From: an uncultured Prevotellaceae bacterium
GTDB lineage: Bacteria; Bacteroidota; Bacteroidia; Bacteroidales; Bacteroidaceae
Length of the DNA: 38,313 nt
Reading direction: 5' to 3'
Assembly (NCBI GenBank): GCA_902799905.1
Contig: CADCCB010000031.1
Location: 1 to 38,313 of the forward strand
Numbering within the stretch: the first letter of the stretch is position 1; the number at the start of each line of letters is the position of its first letter. The position numbers were made by a program, and so were the translations under genes. Positions 7,772 through 15,046 of this stretch are shown here, piece after piece. The notes under the pieces were generated by a model. That model saw nothing but the letters and a program-made list of their open reading frames with translations, ran no database searches and was not told where the DNA came from.

Positions 7772-9036
7772 TAACTAAAGAGATACGCGAACAAATTATT
7801 GCCTTGGTACATCAAGAGGTGGTGCCTGCTATCGGTTGTACCGAGCCGATGGCGGTGGCACTATGTACGGCAAAAGCTAAAGAGCAGTTAGGCTGTAGGC
7901 CGGAAAAGATTGTGGCCCTGCTGAGTGCCAATATCTTAAAGAACGCCATGGGTGTTGGTATTCCAGGCACAGGCATGATAGGACTTCCCATCGCCATTGC
8001 CCTGGGAGCGCTCATCGGCAAGAGTGAATACCAGTTGGAGGTGCTGAAGGATCTTACTCCCGAGGCACTCGAAGAGGGCAGACAATATATCTCGGAGAAC
8101 AGAATTGATATCCAGTTAAAGGAGGGCGAGTGTGACAAACTGTACATTGAGGTTATTGCATCGGCAGGTGACCGCGAGGAAAGGGCTATCATCGCTGGCA
8201 GTCATACCCATTTTGTTGCTGGCGATGCCAGTTACTCTCGTACGACGGCGAGCGATGGAGATGACGAGATTGCACTCAACATGCGACTTGTGTACGACTT
8301 TGCCACTACTGCCCCTTTGGACGAGATACGCTTTATTGAGGAGGCGCGAACCTACAACATGAATGCAGCCCGCGAGGCGCTGAAGGGCAACCACGGTCAT
8401 AACCTCGGCAAGACCATCGATCGTCCATTGGCCAAGGGCATCTTCGGCAATAGCATTTATTCTCACATTATCTCGCGAACGGCTTCGGCTTGCGATGCCC
8501 GTATGGGTGGAGCCATGATTCCCGTGATGTCGAACTCCGGCTCAGGCAATCAAGGCATTTGTGCCACGAACCCCGTATGCGTGTATGCCAAAGAAAACGA
8601 GAATACGGAGGAAGAACTGCTGCGTGGCCTGATGCTGAGTCACCTGACGGCCATCTATATCAAGCAGAGTCTTGGAAAGTTGTCGGCACTCTGTGGTTGC
8701 GTGGTGGCATCGATAGGTTCCAGTTGTGGCATTACCTACCTGATGGGAGGTGACTACGAGCGCATCTGCTATGCTGTTAAGAATATGATTGCCAACCTGA
8801 CAGGTATGATATGCGACGGTGCCAAGCCCTCGTGTTCGCTGAAGATCACAAGTGGCGTTAGCACTGCCTTGCTATCTGCGCTGCTGGCTATGGAGGGTAA
8901 ATGCGTGTCGCAGGATGAAGGCATTGTGGACGATGATGTTGACAAAAGCATCCACAATCTCACCAGCATTGGTGCCGAGGCCATGTGTAAGACTGATGAC
9001 ATGGTATTGAGCATCATGACATCGAAAAAGCATTGA
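7768..9036 (+). CDS. cyuA: L-cysteine desulfidase (CyuA/YhaM, UPF0597 family)
   Basis: A 422-residue cytoplasmic enzyme of the family of Methanocaldococcus CdsB and E. coli CyuA (YhaM), which splits L-cysteine to pyruvate, ammonia and sulfide with an oxygen-sensitive iron-sulfur cluster. Cys24 in AIGCTEP matches the conserved active-site cysteine. Cys349 and Cys356 (C-x6-C in ICDGAKPSC) match the cluster ligands. One of Cys309, Cys311 or Cys320 would be the remaining ligand. Full length. Many databases call the family serine dehydratase alpha-like; serine cannot be excluded as a substrate. It stands alone, behind the promoter block it shares with the peroxidase gene at 15047 and overlapping a short leader frame, which points to regulation by cysteine or thiol state. 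Confidence 0.88.
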   Translation: MITKEIREQIIALVHQEVVPAIGCTEPMAVALCTAKAKEQLGCRPEKIVALLSANILKNAMGVGIPGTGMIGLPIAIALGALIGKSEYQLEVLKDLTPEALEEGRQYISENRIDIQLKEGECDKLYIEVIASAGDREERAIIAGSHTHFVAGDASYSRTTASDGDDEIALNMRLVYDFATTAPLDEIRFIEEARTYNMNAAREALKGNHGHNLGKTIDRPLAKGIFGNSIYSHIISRTASACDARMGGAMIPVMSNSGSGNQGICATNPVCVYAKENENTEEELLRGLMLSHLTAIYIKQSLGKLSALCGCVVASIGSSCGITYLMGGDYERICYAVKNMIANLTGMICDGAKPSCSLKITSGVSTALLSALLAMEGKCVSQDEGIVDDDVDKSIHNLTSIGAEAMCKTDDMVLSIMTSKKH

Positions 9037-9052
9037 ATATATGCTGAATGTA

Positions 9053-9077
9053 TAATATGTTTTGTGAGACAAGATGA
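9053..9077 (+). other. Third copy of the MFCE motif
   Basis: TAATATGTTTTGTGA at 9053-9067 equals the bases found in both promoter blocks. ATG 9057 opens MFCETR and then a TGA stop. It lies 17 bp after the desulfidase gene and about 105 bp before the promoter of the next gene. The rest of the promoter block is absent here. Confidence 0.55.
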
Positions 9078-9157
9078 AGGCATCTTAATCAAGGGCGGAA
9101 AGAAAATGGTGAATCGTTAAGTGTTCGTTGAAGGAATAGGGGCGTTCGTTGAAGTTA

Positions 9158-9189
9158 TTTGGCGAAAGCCCCGATAATTCTTATCTTTG
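9158..9189 (+). promoter_or_regulatory. Promoter of the secreted-protein operon
   Basis: TTTG at 9158-9161 and TATCTTTG at 9182-9189, 20 bp apart: a full Bacteroidetes promoter. It lies inside the 5' extension that an ATG at 9149 would require, so translation must start at 9209 or 9215. Confidence 0.85.
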
Positions 9190-9208
9190 CGACATCAAAA
9201 ACTACATA

Positions 9209-9595
9209 ATGAATATGAAGAAAATCATTTTATTTTTGACAATGCTGGTAGGGACGCTGACGGCTCAAGCCGAAGATTATACTTACCTGACCTTTGAGAC
9301 GACGGACGGAGCAAAGGCTTCAATTTCCGTTGCTTCGGACGTTACGCTGAGCATCAGCGGTACTACCCTGACGGTAGGAACGCAAGCGTTCACCCTTACG
9401 AACCTAAGCAAGATGTACTTCTCGGCAACTGATGAAACTGGGACTACAGGTATCAGCGAAGTCATGAAGGCTGATCTGAACGAGGCTACAGAAATCTACG
9501 ACCTGCAAGGCAAAAAGGTGAGCAAGAACCAAATGCGCCGTGGCGTGTATGTGATTAAAACAAAGCAGGGAACCTTTAAACTGAACGTGAAATGA
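9209..9595 (+). CDS. Small secreted protein with a Bacteroidetes C-terminal sorting-like segment
   Basis: A 128-residue protein beginning MNMKKIILFL, with a signal peptide cut near AQAED. The middle is threonine-rich beta-strand sequence (ADVT/TLTV type). The last 30 residues, from IYDLQGKKV to GVYVIKTKQG and FKLNVK, resemble the C-terminal beta domain of Bacteroidetes secreted proteins (type 9 sorting or a related anchor). Its stop overlaps the start of the next gene by 4 bp (ATGA), so the two are translated together, and the next protein begins with a similar beta-strand module. No enzyme motif is visible. Binding partner or companion of the next protein is an inference. Confidence 0.75.
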   Translation: MNMKKIILFLTMLVGTLTAQAEDYTYLTFETTDGAKASISVASDVTLSISGTTLTVGTQAFTLTNLSKMYFSATDETGTTGISEVMKADLNEATEIYDLQGKKVSKNQMRRGVYVIKTKQGTFKLNVK

Positions 9596-11517
9596 GACAG
9601 CTATTCAGAATACTTTTTTTGGCCATCATGTTCAATGGTCAATGGTCAATGGTCAATGATTTATCGGCACAGACACTGAGCATCACTACGGGCAGCGGAA
9701 CGAAAACTTATAACGCAGCAGACCTCACATCGAGTTCACCCGCAACATTCAACAATGGCACGACGATGACCATCGGTTCAGACTCCTACACGTTAAGTGA
9801 CATCACCAGTGCTGGAGCTGGAACGCTGGATGCCAACGAGGTTCACATTATTTATAATGGTTCGTCGGCAACGGTTATCGTGGCCGGCAACATCGCCAAC
9901 TACGTCTCTGCCACCGTCAGCGGTGCTCATGTCACCATCACGCAGAGTAACACAGCGGCTGTCGACGATGACGAGATAACCTACGTGCTGAGCGGTACAA
10001 CGACCAATGGTTCGCTAACGCTGGGAGGCTCCTACAAATGCACAGTATCGCTGAATGGCGTGACGCTGACCAACCCCAGTGGTGCTGCTATCAACATTAC
10101 CAACTCGAAGCGCATACAACTGAGTGCCAAGAAGGGCACGGTAAGCACATTGACCGACGGCAGCGGTTCGCAGAAGGCCTGCATCTACTCAAAAGGTCAG
10201 TTACAGTTGCAGGGCAATGGTACACTGAACGTGGTGGGCAACTACAAGCACGGCATCAAGTCGGCCTCGTATATTTCCATCAAGAACCTGACGCTGAATA
10301 TCACCTCGACCGTCAGCGACGGCATCAACTGCGAGGAGTATTTCCAGATGAAGAGCGGCGTGGTGACCATCAGTGGCGTGGGTGACGACGGCATACAGTG
10401 CGACCTGGGCGGTACGACATCGACGGGTGAGACCACCGACCACGAGGATGAGGACAGCGGCAACGTCTATCTGGAGGGCGGCACGCTGAATATCACCACG
10501 ACGGCAGCAGCCTCAAAGGGAATCAAGGCGGATGGAGGAATAACCGTTAGTGACGGAACCTACACCATCACAACCAAGGGCAGTGCTGCGTGGGACAGCG
10601 ATGACAGCGAGGTGAAAGCCTGTGCAGCGATGAGCGCCGACGGCAACATGACTATCAGTGGCGGCACACTGACGCTAAGCAGCACGGGGGCTGGCGGCAA
10701 GGCTATTAGCGTGGACGGTACGCTGACCATCAGCAACGGCGTTATCTCAGCCACCACAACCGGTCAGATAGCCTACTGCTCAAGCACCACTAACACCACC
10801 ATCCGCACGACTACCAGTTCGAGCACCACCGAGCGTCTGGCTGACGCGCTGAAGACGTCGCCGAAGGCTATCAAGGCCGACGGAGCGATTATTATCAGTG
10901 GCGGTACGACCTATGCAAAGGCCAGTTACCACGAGGCTGTGGAGACCAAGAGCACGCTCGACGTGACGGGCGGTGTCATCTATGCCTATTCTGCTGACGA
11001 CGCCATCAACTCTGCCAGCACGATGACACTCTCTGGCGGTTTTGTGGGGGGCTACTCAACCGGCAACGATGCCATCGACTCCAACGGTAACCTGTATATC
11101 AAGGGGGCTACGGTATTTGCCTATACCACTAAGAGCAGTCCAGAGGTAGCCATCGATGCCAACACCGAGGGCGGCTTTAAACTCTACGTACAGAGTGGAA
11201 CGGTATATGCCTATCCGTCGCTCGAAAACGGATCGTCGCTGACGCAGTCGTGCTATAAGGCATCGCTCAGCACCAGCAACTGGTACTCGTTCACCCAGAG
11301 CGGAACGGCCTTTGCCTTCAAGGTTCCTTACTCTGGCACATGGATTGTATCAGGAGGCAGTTCGCTCTACAGCGTATCGAAGAGCAATGGCACCACCATC
11401 TTTGGCGGCTACGGAGCAACTGACGCTACGGTAAGCAGCGGCTCGTCGGTCAGCCTCTCGTCATACACTGGCGGTGGTGGCGGCCCTGGCGGTGGTGGTG
11501 GCCCTGGATGGCATTGA
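9592..11517 (+). CDS. Carbohydrate-binding beta-helix protein (Cthe_2159/DUF4353-like)
   Basis: A 641-residue exported protein. Repeated strands of the type KGIKADGGITVSDGTYTITT form a right-handed parallel beta-helix as in Clostridium thermocellum Cthe_2159, which binds cellulose and pectin-like sugars and calcium. The first 110 residues resemble the preceding small protein. The C-terminus is a short Gly/Pro-rich tail (GGGGGPGGGGGPGWH). The signal peptide is unusual: the hydrophobic core (ILFLAIM) is separated from the SAQ cleavage site by FNGQWSMVNDL, which is encoded by a heptamer tract (9628-9655). Adding or losing one 7-bp unit would break the frame. No catalytic motif is seen; an adhesive or glycan-capturing surface role is likely. 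Confidence 0.85.
   Translation: MRQLFRILFLAIMFNGQWSMVNDLSAQTLSITTGSGTKTYNAADLTSSSPATFNNGTTMTIGSDSYTLSDITSAGAGTLDANEVHIIYNGSSATVIVAGNIANYVSATVSGAHVTITQSNTAAVDDDEITYVLSGTTTNGSLTLGGSYKCTVSLNGVTLTNPSGAAINITNSKRIQLSAKKGTVSTLTDGSGSQKACIYSKGQLQLQGNGTLNVVGNYKHGIKSASYISIKNLTLNITSTVSDGINCEEYFQMKSGVVTISGVGDDGIQCDLGGTTSTGETTDHEDEDSGNVYLEGGTLNITTTAAASKGIKADGGITVSDGTYTITTKGSAAWDSDDSEVKACAAMSADGNMTISGGTLTLSSTGAGGKAISVDGTLTISNGVISATTTGQIAYCSSTTNTTIRTTTSSSTTERLADALKTSPKAIKADGAIIISGGTTYAKASYHEAVETKSTLDVTGGVIYAYSADDAINSASTMTLSGGFVGGYSTGNDAIDSNGNLYIKGATVFAYTTKSSPEVAIDANTEGGFKLYVQSGTVYAYPSLENGSSLTQSCYKASLSTSNWYSFTQSGTAFAFKVPYSGTWIVSGGSSLYSVSKSNGTTIFGGYGATDATVSSGSSVSLSSYTGGGGGPGGGGGPGWH
9628..9655. repeat. Heptamer tract in a signal peptide
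   Basis: ATGTTCA followed by three ATGGTCA units, then a decayed fifth unit. It lies between the hydrophobic core and the cleavage site of the beta-helix protein. The same ATGGTCA unit is found in the GH2 gene at 7210. Confidence 0.9.
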
Positions 11518-11532
11518 TAACAACAAAAGTTA

Positions 11533-11570
11533 AATCCCAAGGCATTTTCAACATGCTTTGGGATTTTTTG
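11533..11570 (+). terminator. Intrinsic terminator of the beta-helix operon
   Basis: A 13-bp stem (AATCCCAAGGCAT with ATGCTTTGGGATT, one G-T pair) and a 7-nt loop, followed by a T run. It starts 16 bp after the stop codon, and the -7 box of the next gene follows directly. Confidence 0.9.
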
Positions 11571-11572
11571 TG

Positions 11573-11580
11573 TATCTTTG
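11573..11580 (+). promoter_or_regulatory. -7 box of the GH35/42-like gene
   Basis: TATCTTTG, 24 bp before ATG 11604 and directly after the terminator. The -33 box is not clear. An ATG at 11508 lies upstream of both signals and can be dismissed. Confidence 0.65.
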
Positions 11581-11603
11581 TCCACAGAAACGAACTACAG
11601 AAT

Positions 11604-13214
11604 ATGAAGAGACTGGTTATTTCCCTTATTACACTGGCAGTAGCATTGACCTCCCTTGCTGCTGACAGGCTATCGAGTCTACCCTGCCCTATCCTTGGTG
11701 GAGAGTTGAGCAATTCTGCCGCTACATCGGTGGCCGACATCGACGAGGTGATGCCACGGATGAAGGCATTAGGACTGAATACGGTGCTTGTACCAGCATA
11801 CTGGGAACTGATGGAGCCGCGAGAGGGGCAGTTCGACTTCACGCTCATCGACCGCACCATCGACGTGGCACGACGGGAGCAGTTACATGTAATATTCCTC
11901 TGGTTTGGCGCGTGGAAGAACTCGATGTCGTGTTATGCGCCAGGGTGGTTCAAGCAGGATACGAAGCGGTTCCCACGGGCGATGACTGCCGAGGGGAAAC
12001 AGATGGAGATAGCATCATGTTTCAGCGACAATGTACTGCAGGCCGACCTGAAAGCATTCTCGGCACTCATGCGACATATCCGTGAGAAAGACCCGCAGCA
12101 CGAAGTAGTCGTCATGATGCAGATAGAGAATGAGATTGGTATGCTGGAGTCGGCACGCGACCATTCGCCGTTGGCAGAGAAGGCTTATAATAAAGAAAGG
12201 TGGGCGGAGCGTTACGGCACGGATGAGTATGCCGACGAGAAGTTTATGGCACTGAGTTATGCCCGCTATGTGGAGCATTTGGCTAAGGCAGCCCGTGAGA
12301 TCCACGACATGCCGCTCTATGTGAATGCTGCCATGAACAGCCGTGGGCGCCGTCCTGGCGAATATCCGTCGGCAGGGCCGTTGGCACATCTCATTGACTT
12401 CTGGCACGAGGGAGCACCAAGCATCGACCTGCTTGCCCCTGACATCTACGACACAGGTTTCAAGTCGTGGTGCGCACAGTATGCGATGCCATTGCGACCA
12501 CAAGATGGTGGGAAAGTGAAAAACCGTCTCTTTATCCCAGAGAGCCGCTGCTGCGAGAATAGCGGCGTCCGTGCCCTCTATGCCTTTGGCGAGCATCAGG
12601 CCTTAGGCTTCTCACCCTTCGCCATCGACCAGGCCAGCGAGAAAGAAACGGAATCCGTGACGAAAGCCTACGGGCTTATAAAACAGGTGGCGGCAGCAAA
12701 TTCTTCACTCTTCACTCTTCATTCTTCACTTAAAACTTATGGTTTACTCTTCGATCAGGAAGACCATGAACGTATCATCAACGATGATAATGTAGTGATG
12801 ACCTGCCACCATTACTTCACCCTACCCTGGGATCCACGTGCTACTGACGGAAGTATATGGCCTGAAGGCGGTGCCATGCTCATCCGTCTTGGCAAGTTCG
12901 ACTACCTGTTGGCTGGTAGCGGTGTGGTCATCGACTTCAAGACTCCAACTGAGAAACAACAAGAGCAGCAAAAGACTTTGGGCGAAGACGGTTTCGCAGA
13001 AGCAGGTGCTAATAGCCAAGAGCTAACAGCCAAAAGCCAGAATTTCAATGGCACGCGTCTCGGTCTTCTTTCCGTCGATGAAGTCGCAATATCTGACGAT
13101 GGCACCATGCAATACCTCCGTCGTCATAACGGCGATCAGACTCACCAAGGTCGCCACGCCCGCATCGGTGTCGATGAATGGAAAATATTACACATTAAAC
13201 TTTACGAATATTAA
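11604..13214 (+). CDS. GH35/GH42-like beta-galactosidase with a DUF5597-type C-terminus
   Basis: A 536-residue exported glycosidase with a signal peptide (MKRLVISLITLAVALTSLAA). The TIM barrel carries the acid/base candidate Glu177 in QIENEIG and the nucleophile candidate Glu313 in FIPESR. YWELMEPREGQFDF is the usual barrel entry of GH35/GH42 enzymes. The C-terminal part resembles the DUF5597 domain. Two heptamer tracts (12697-12731 and 13008-13042) are inserted in frame and give the non-native segments NSSLFTLHSSL and ANSQELTAKSQ. The start was chosen from the signal peptide and the promoter at 11573. It probably trims galactose or a similar sugar from plant or host glycans; the exact sugar is unknown. 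Confidence 0.87.
   Translation: MKRLVISLITLAVALTSLAADRLSSLPCPILGGELSNSAATSVADIDEVMPRMKALGLNTVLVPAYWELMEPREGQFDFTLIDRTIDVARREQLHVIFLWFGAWKNSMSCYAPGWFKQDTKRFPRAMTAEGKQMEIASCFSDNVLQADLKAFSALMRHIREKDPQHEVVVMMQIENEIGMLESARDHSPLAEKAYNKERWAERYGTDEYADEKFMALSYARYVEHLAKAAREIHDMPLYVNAAMNSRGRRPGEYPSAGPLAHLIDFWHEGAPSIDLLAPDIYDTGFKSWCAQYAMPLRPQDGGKVKNRLFIPESRCCENSGVRALYAFGEHQALGFSPFAIDQASEKETESVTKAYGLIKQVAAANSSLFTLHSSLKTYGLLFDQEDHERIINDDNVVMTCHHYFTLPWDPRATDGSIWPEGGAMLIRLGKFDYLLAGSGVVIDFKTPTEKQQEQQKTLGEDGFAEAGANSQELTAKSQNFNGTRLGLLSVDEVAISDDGTMQYLRRHNGDQTHQGRHARIGVDEWKILHIKLYEY
12697..12731. repeat. Heptamer tract inside the GH35/42-like gene
   Basis: Units CAAATTC, TTCACTC, TTCACTC, TTCATTC, TTCACTT: five in register (35 bp), coding for NSSLFTLHSSL. 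Confidence 0.85.
13008..13042. repeat. Second heptamer tract inside the GH35/42-like gene
   Basis: Units GCTAATA, GCCAAGA, GCTAACA, GCCAAAA, GCCAGAA: five in register (35 bp), coding for ANSQELTAKSQN. Confidence 0.85.
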
Positions 13215-13227
13215 AACTAAAACAATT

Positions 13228-13436
13228 ATGAGCAAAATTCTGATTTTACAAGGCTCTCCAAGAGCCAATGGTAACACCGCTTGGATGGCGGAAGAGTACA
13301 AGGGAGGAGTCCGCGATGTTAATAACATCGTGGAGGGTACCAGGCTGCTGAGGCAGCAGGTCATGAGGTGACACTGGTGAATGTCGCCAGAAAGAAGATT
13401 GCAGGCTGTCTGGCTTACGAGCCTACTTCTGATTAA
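13228..13436 (+). pseudogene. Broken NAD(P)H-dependent FMN reductase (flavodoxin-like) gene
   Basis: ATG 13228 opens MSKILILQGSPRANGNTAWM, the FMN-binding start of an NADPH-dependent FMN reductase/iron-sulfur flavoprotein. The frame breaks after EEYK (about 13303). The protein sequence continues in another frame from 13344 as AAEAAGHEVTLVNVARKKIA and CLAYEPTSD, then stops at 13434-13436. The 41 bases between (13303-13343) look inserted and contain a 17-bp palindrome. Only about 55 of the expected 180-200 residues remain. The gene lies 13 bp after the glycosidase gene. Confidence 0.85.
13314..13330. repeat. Palindrome in the insertion that breaks the flavoprotein gene
   Basis: CGATGTTA and TAACATCG surround a single A, a perfect 8+1+8 palindrome. 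It lies in the 41-bp segment that disrupts the reading frame. Confidence 0.75.
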
Positions 13437-13450
13437 CCTGCTTTTGCAGG
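13437..13450. terminator. Short hairpin after the cyclophilin gene
   Basis: CCTGC-TTTT-GCAGG, a 5-bp perfect stem with a 4-nt loop, between the broken flavoprotein gene and the end of the minus-strand cyclophilin gene. The T run is weak. Confidence 0.45.
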
Positions 13451-13456
13451 TCGTCT

Positions 13457-14188
13457 TTATTCTATTACTGTCATTCTCATTTCAATATCATCTACGGGGC
13501 GGTCAGCGCGTCCTGTGGCTGTGCCTTGAATCATCTCAACCACATCAAGACCTTCCTCAACCTCGCCGAACACGGTGTATTGGCCGTCAAGATGGGGCGT
13601 GCCACCAACCGTTGAGTAAATCTTCAGTTGTTCGTCGGTCAAGCCAGCCTTCCCTACCCTGTTCTCTGCCTCTGCAACCAGTTTGTCTTGCAGTTCCTGA
13701 AGTCCCTCGCGATTTCTGTCACGCCGCATCTGCATAATCTCTGCACGATGCTCGGCAGCCAGCGCGTTGAAGGCATCCTGCACCTTCTGCATCCTCAGTT
13801 GCTTGGAGAACTGGCGAAGTTGGCCCTCGTTGTACACGTCTCCCCAGACGATGTAGAACTGCGAACCGCTGCTTCTGCGCTCAGGATTCACCTCGTCGCC
13901 CTGGCGTGCTGCTGCCAAGGCGCCACGTTTATGGAAGATACCGTCTTTGATCTCGGCTTCAAGCGTGTAGTCAGGGCCACCCACACCCAGCATCTTACCA
14001 GCAGGTGCACCCTTCGAATCAGGGTCACCGCCCTGGATCATAAAATTCTTAATCACCCGATGGAACAGCGTCCCATCATAATAACCCTCCTTCGCCAACT
14101 TCACGAAGTTGTCACGATGGATGGGAGTCTCGTCGTACAGGCGAACAATGATGTCGCCCAGCATGGTTTGAATCTTTACTTTTGTCAT
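13457..14188 (-). CDS. Cyclophilin-type peptidyl-prolyl cis-trans isomerase
   Basis: A 243-residue protein with cyclophilin motifs FHRVIKNFMIQGGDP, GSQFYIVWG and the closing YTVFGEVEEGLDVVE. It speeds cis-trans isomerisation of proline bonds in folding proteins. About 70 residues, mostly charged and helical (from NEGQLRQFSKQL to GLTDEQLKIYS), are inserted between the GSQFYIVWG and DGQYTVFG strands. That makes it longer than the usual bacterial 165 residues; I believe this is common in Bacteroidales. No signal peptide, so it is probably cytoplasmic. It ends the minus-strand group with yjbQ and the 46-aa gene, 83 bp after yjbQ. Confidence 0.92.
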   Translation of the reverse strand: MTKVKIQTMLGDIIVRLYDETPIHRDNFVKLAKEGYYDGTLFHRVIKNFMIQGGDPDSKGAPAGKMLGVGGPDYTLEAEIKDGIFHKRGALAAARQGDEVNPERRSSGSQFYIVWGDVYNEGQLRQFSKQLRMQKVQDAFNALAAEHRAEIMQMRRDRNREGLQELQDKLVAEAENRVGKAGLTDEQLKIYSTVGGTPHLDGQYTVFGEVEEGLDVVEMIQGTATGRADRPVDDIEMRMTVIE

Positions 14189-14271
14189 AACTATACTAAA
14201 TTTTGGAGCAGCGAGGGCTCGCCTACCCGTAGCCTTTCTATTGTTATTATGAACTTGGGTAGAGTCATACT

Positions 14272-14685
14272 TTATTCACCAATAATTGTTACAACTAATT
14301 CCCTTGCACCACCATAATTCCTGTACTCACAGAAGTAGATGCCTTGCCACGTTCCGAGGTTCAGACGGCCATCGGTGATGGGAATGGTGATGCTGACACC
14401 ACTCAGCGTCGATTTGGCATGGGCAGGCATATCGTCGGCACCTTCCAACGTATGCTCATACTCAGGGCGGTTCTCTGGAACCAAGCGGTTAAAGATGGTT
14501 TCCATATCGACGCGAACATCAGGGTCACAATTCTCATTGATGCTCAGTCCACAACTGGTGTGCTTCGTGAAGATGTTCACAATGCCCATCTTCGGCAACT
14601 TCGGCAACTGGCTCACAATCTCACTCGTCACCAAGTGGAAGCCGCGACGTTTCGGCTGCAGGGTTATTTCTATTTGTTGTACCAT
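14272..14685 (-). CDS. yjbQ: YjbQ family protein (UPF0047)
   Basis: A 137-residue protein beginning MVQQIEITL, like other YjbQ proteins; an ATG 18 bp upstream (14703) is possible but less typical. Family motifs are FTKHTSCGLSINEN, the HAKSTLSGVSITIPI segment and GTWQGIYFCEYR. The conserved histidines form a metal-binding-like site. E. coli YjbQ shows weak thiamine-phosphate synthase activity, so databases call it secondary thiamine-phosphate synthase; the true role is unsettled. It lies 44 bp (62 to the chosen start) after the 46-aa gene, same strand, and is probably in one transcript with it. Confidence 0.9.
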   Translation of the reverse strand: MVQQIEITLQPKRRGFHLVTSEIVSQLPKLPKMGIVNIFTKHTSCGLSINENCDPDVRVDMETIFNRLVPENRPEYEHTLEGADDMPAHAKSTLSGVSITIPITDGRLNLGTWQGIYFCEYRNYGGARELVVTIIGE

Positions 14686-14747
14686 ATCACTTTTTCCAAG
14701 CATTAACTACCTCACCAATATACATGGAGTGTATACCACTAGTAAAA

Positions 14748-14888
14748 TTAATCGTTAATATAAGATTTCGTCGTCATATCATAATATAATGCCTCCAGTT
14801 CCTGAAGGGTCAGTTTCTCCACACTGTGTTCGATGATGCGTATCAGTTCATCGCGTCGATGTTCGTCTGTCTGATTGAATCTATTCAT
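14748..14888 (-). CDS. Small 46-residue protein of unknown function
   Basis: A short frame from ATG (14886-14888) to TAA (14748-14750). The protein begins MNRFNQTDEHRRDELIRIIE and continues with a predicted helix (VEKLTLQELEALYYDMT). It is charged, looks all-helical, and has no membrane segment. It lies just before yjbQ on the same strand, and the divergent peroxidase gene begins 158 bp away, so it fits a first gene of the minus-strand group. Its sequence is like real protein rather than random, but I do not recognise a family. Confidence 0.6.
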   Translation of the reverse strand: MNRFNQTDEHRRDELIRIIEHSVEKLTLQELEALYYDMTTKSYIND

Positions 14889-14920
14889 GTATGCCATAAC
14901 TTTCTGAAATCAGTTGCCTT

Positions 14921-15021
14921 TCGCGTCAAGAATCAACTTTTGTTAATACTTGGGTACAAAGTTACGAATTTTTCTCTTTTTTTTCGTACCTTCGCAGCAG
15001 ATTTAATATGTTTTGTGAAAT
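14921..15021 (+). promoter_or_regulatory. Duplicated promoter block, copy 2 (peroxidase-nitroreductase)
   Basis: Gapless match to 7631-7731. The upstream part 14924-14961 differs by one base of 38. The -7 box is TACCTTCG (14987-14994, one mismatch to TAnnTTTG), and the last 15-19 bases (to 15021) are the MFCE motif. The flanks on both sides differ between copies, so the block itself is the conserved unit. Confidence 0.8.
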
Positions 15022-15025
15022 ATAA
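15008..15025 (+). CDS. Candidate leader peptide MFCEI
   Basis: ATG TTT TGT GAA ATA TAA: a five-residue frame that ends 21 bp before the ATG of the peroxidase gene. It lies at the same place in the promoter block as the 17-codon frame before the desulfidase gene. Translation is not shown. Confidence 0.35.
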   Translation: MFCEI

Positions 15026-15046
15026 CCAAACAAAAGCTATAAGATT

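Noticed and set aside
9149-9208. Upstream start for the small secreted protein
   Set aside because: A full promoter lies at 9158-9189, and the added residues would bury the signal peptide.
11508-11603. Upstream start for the GH35/42-like protein
   Set aside because: The extension would run through the terminator hairpin at 11533-11570 and the -7 box at 11573.
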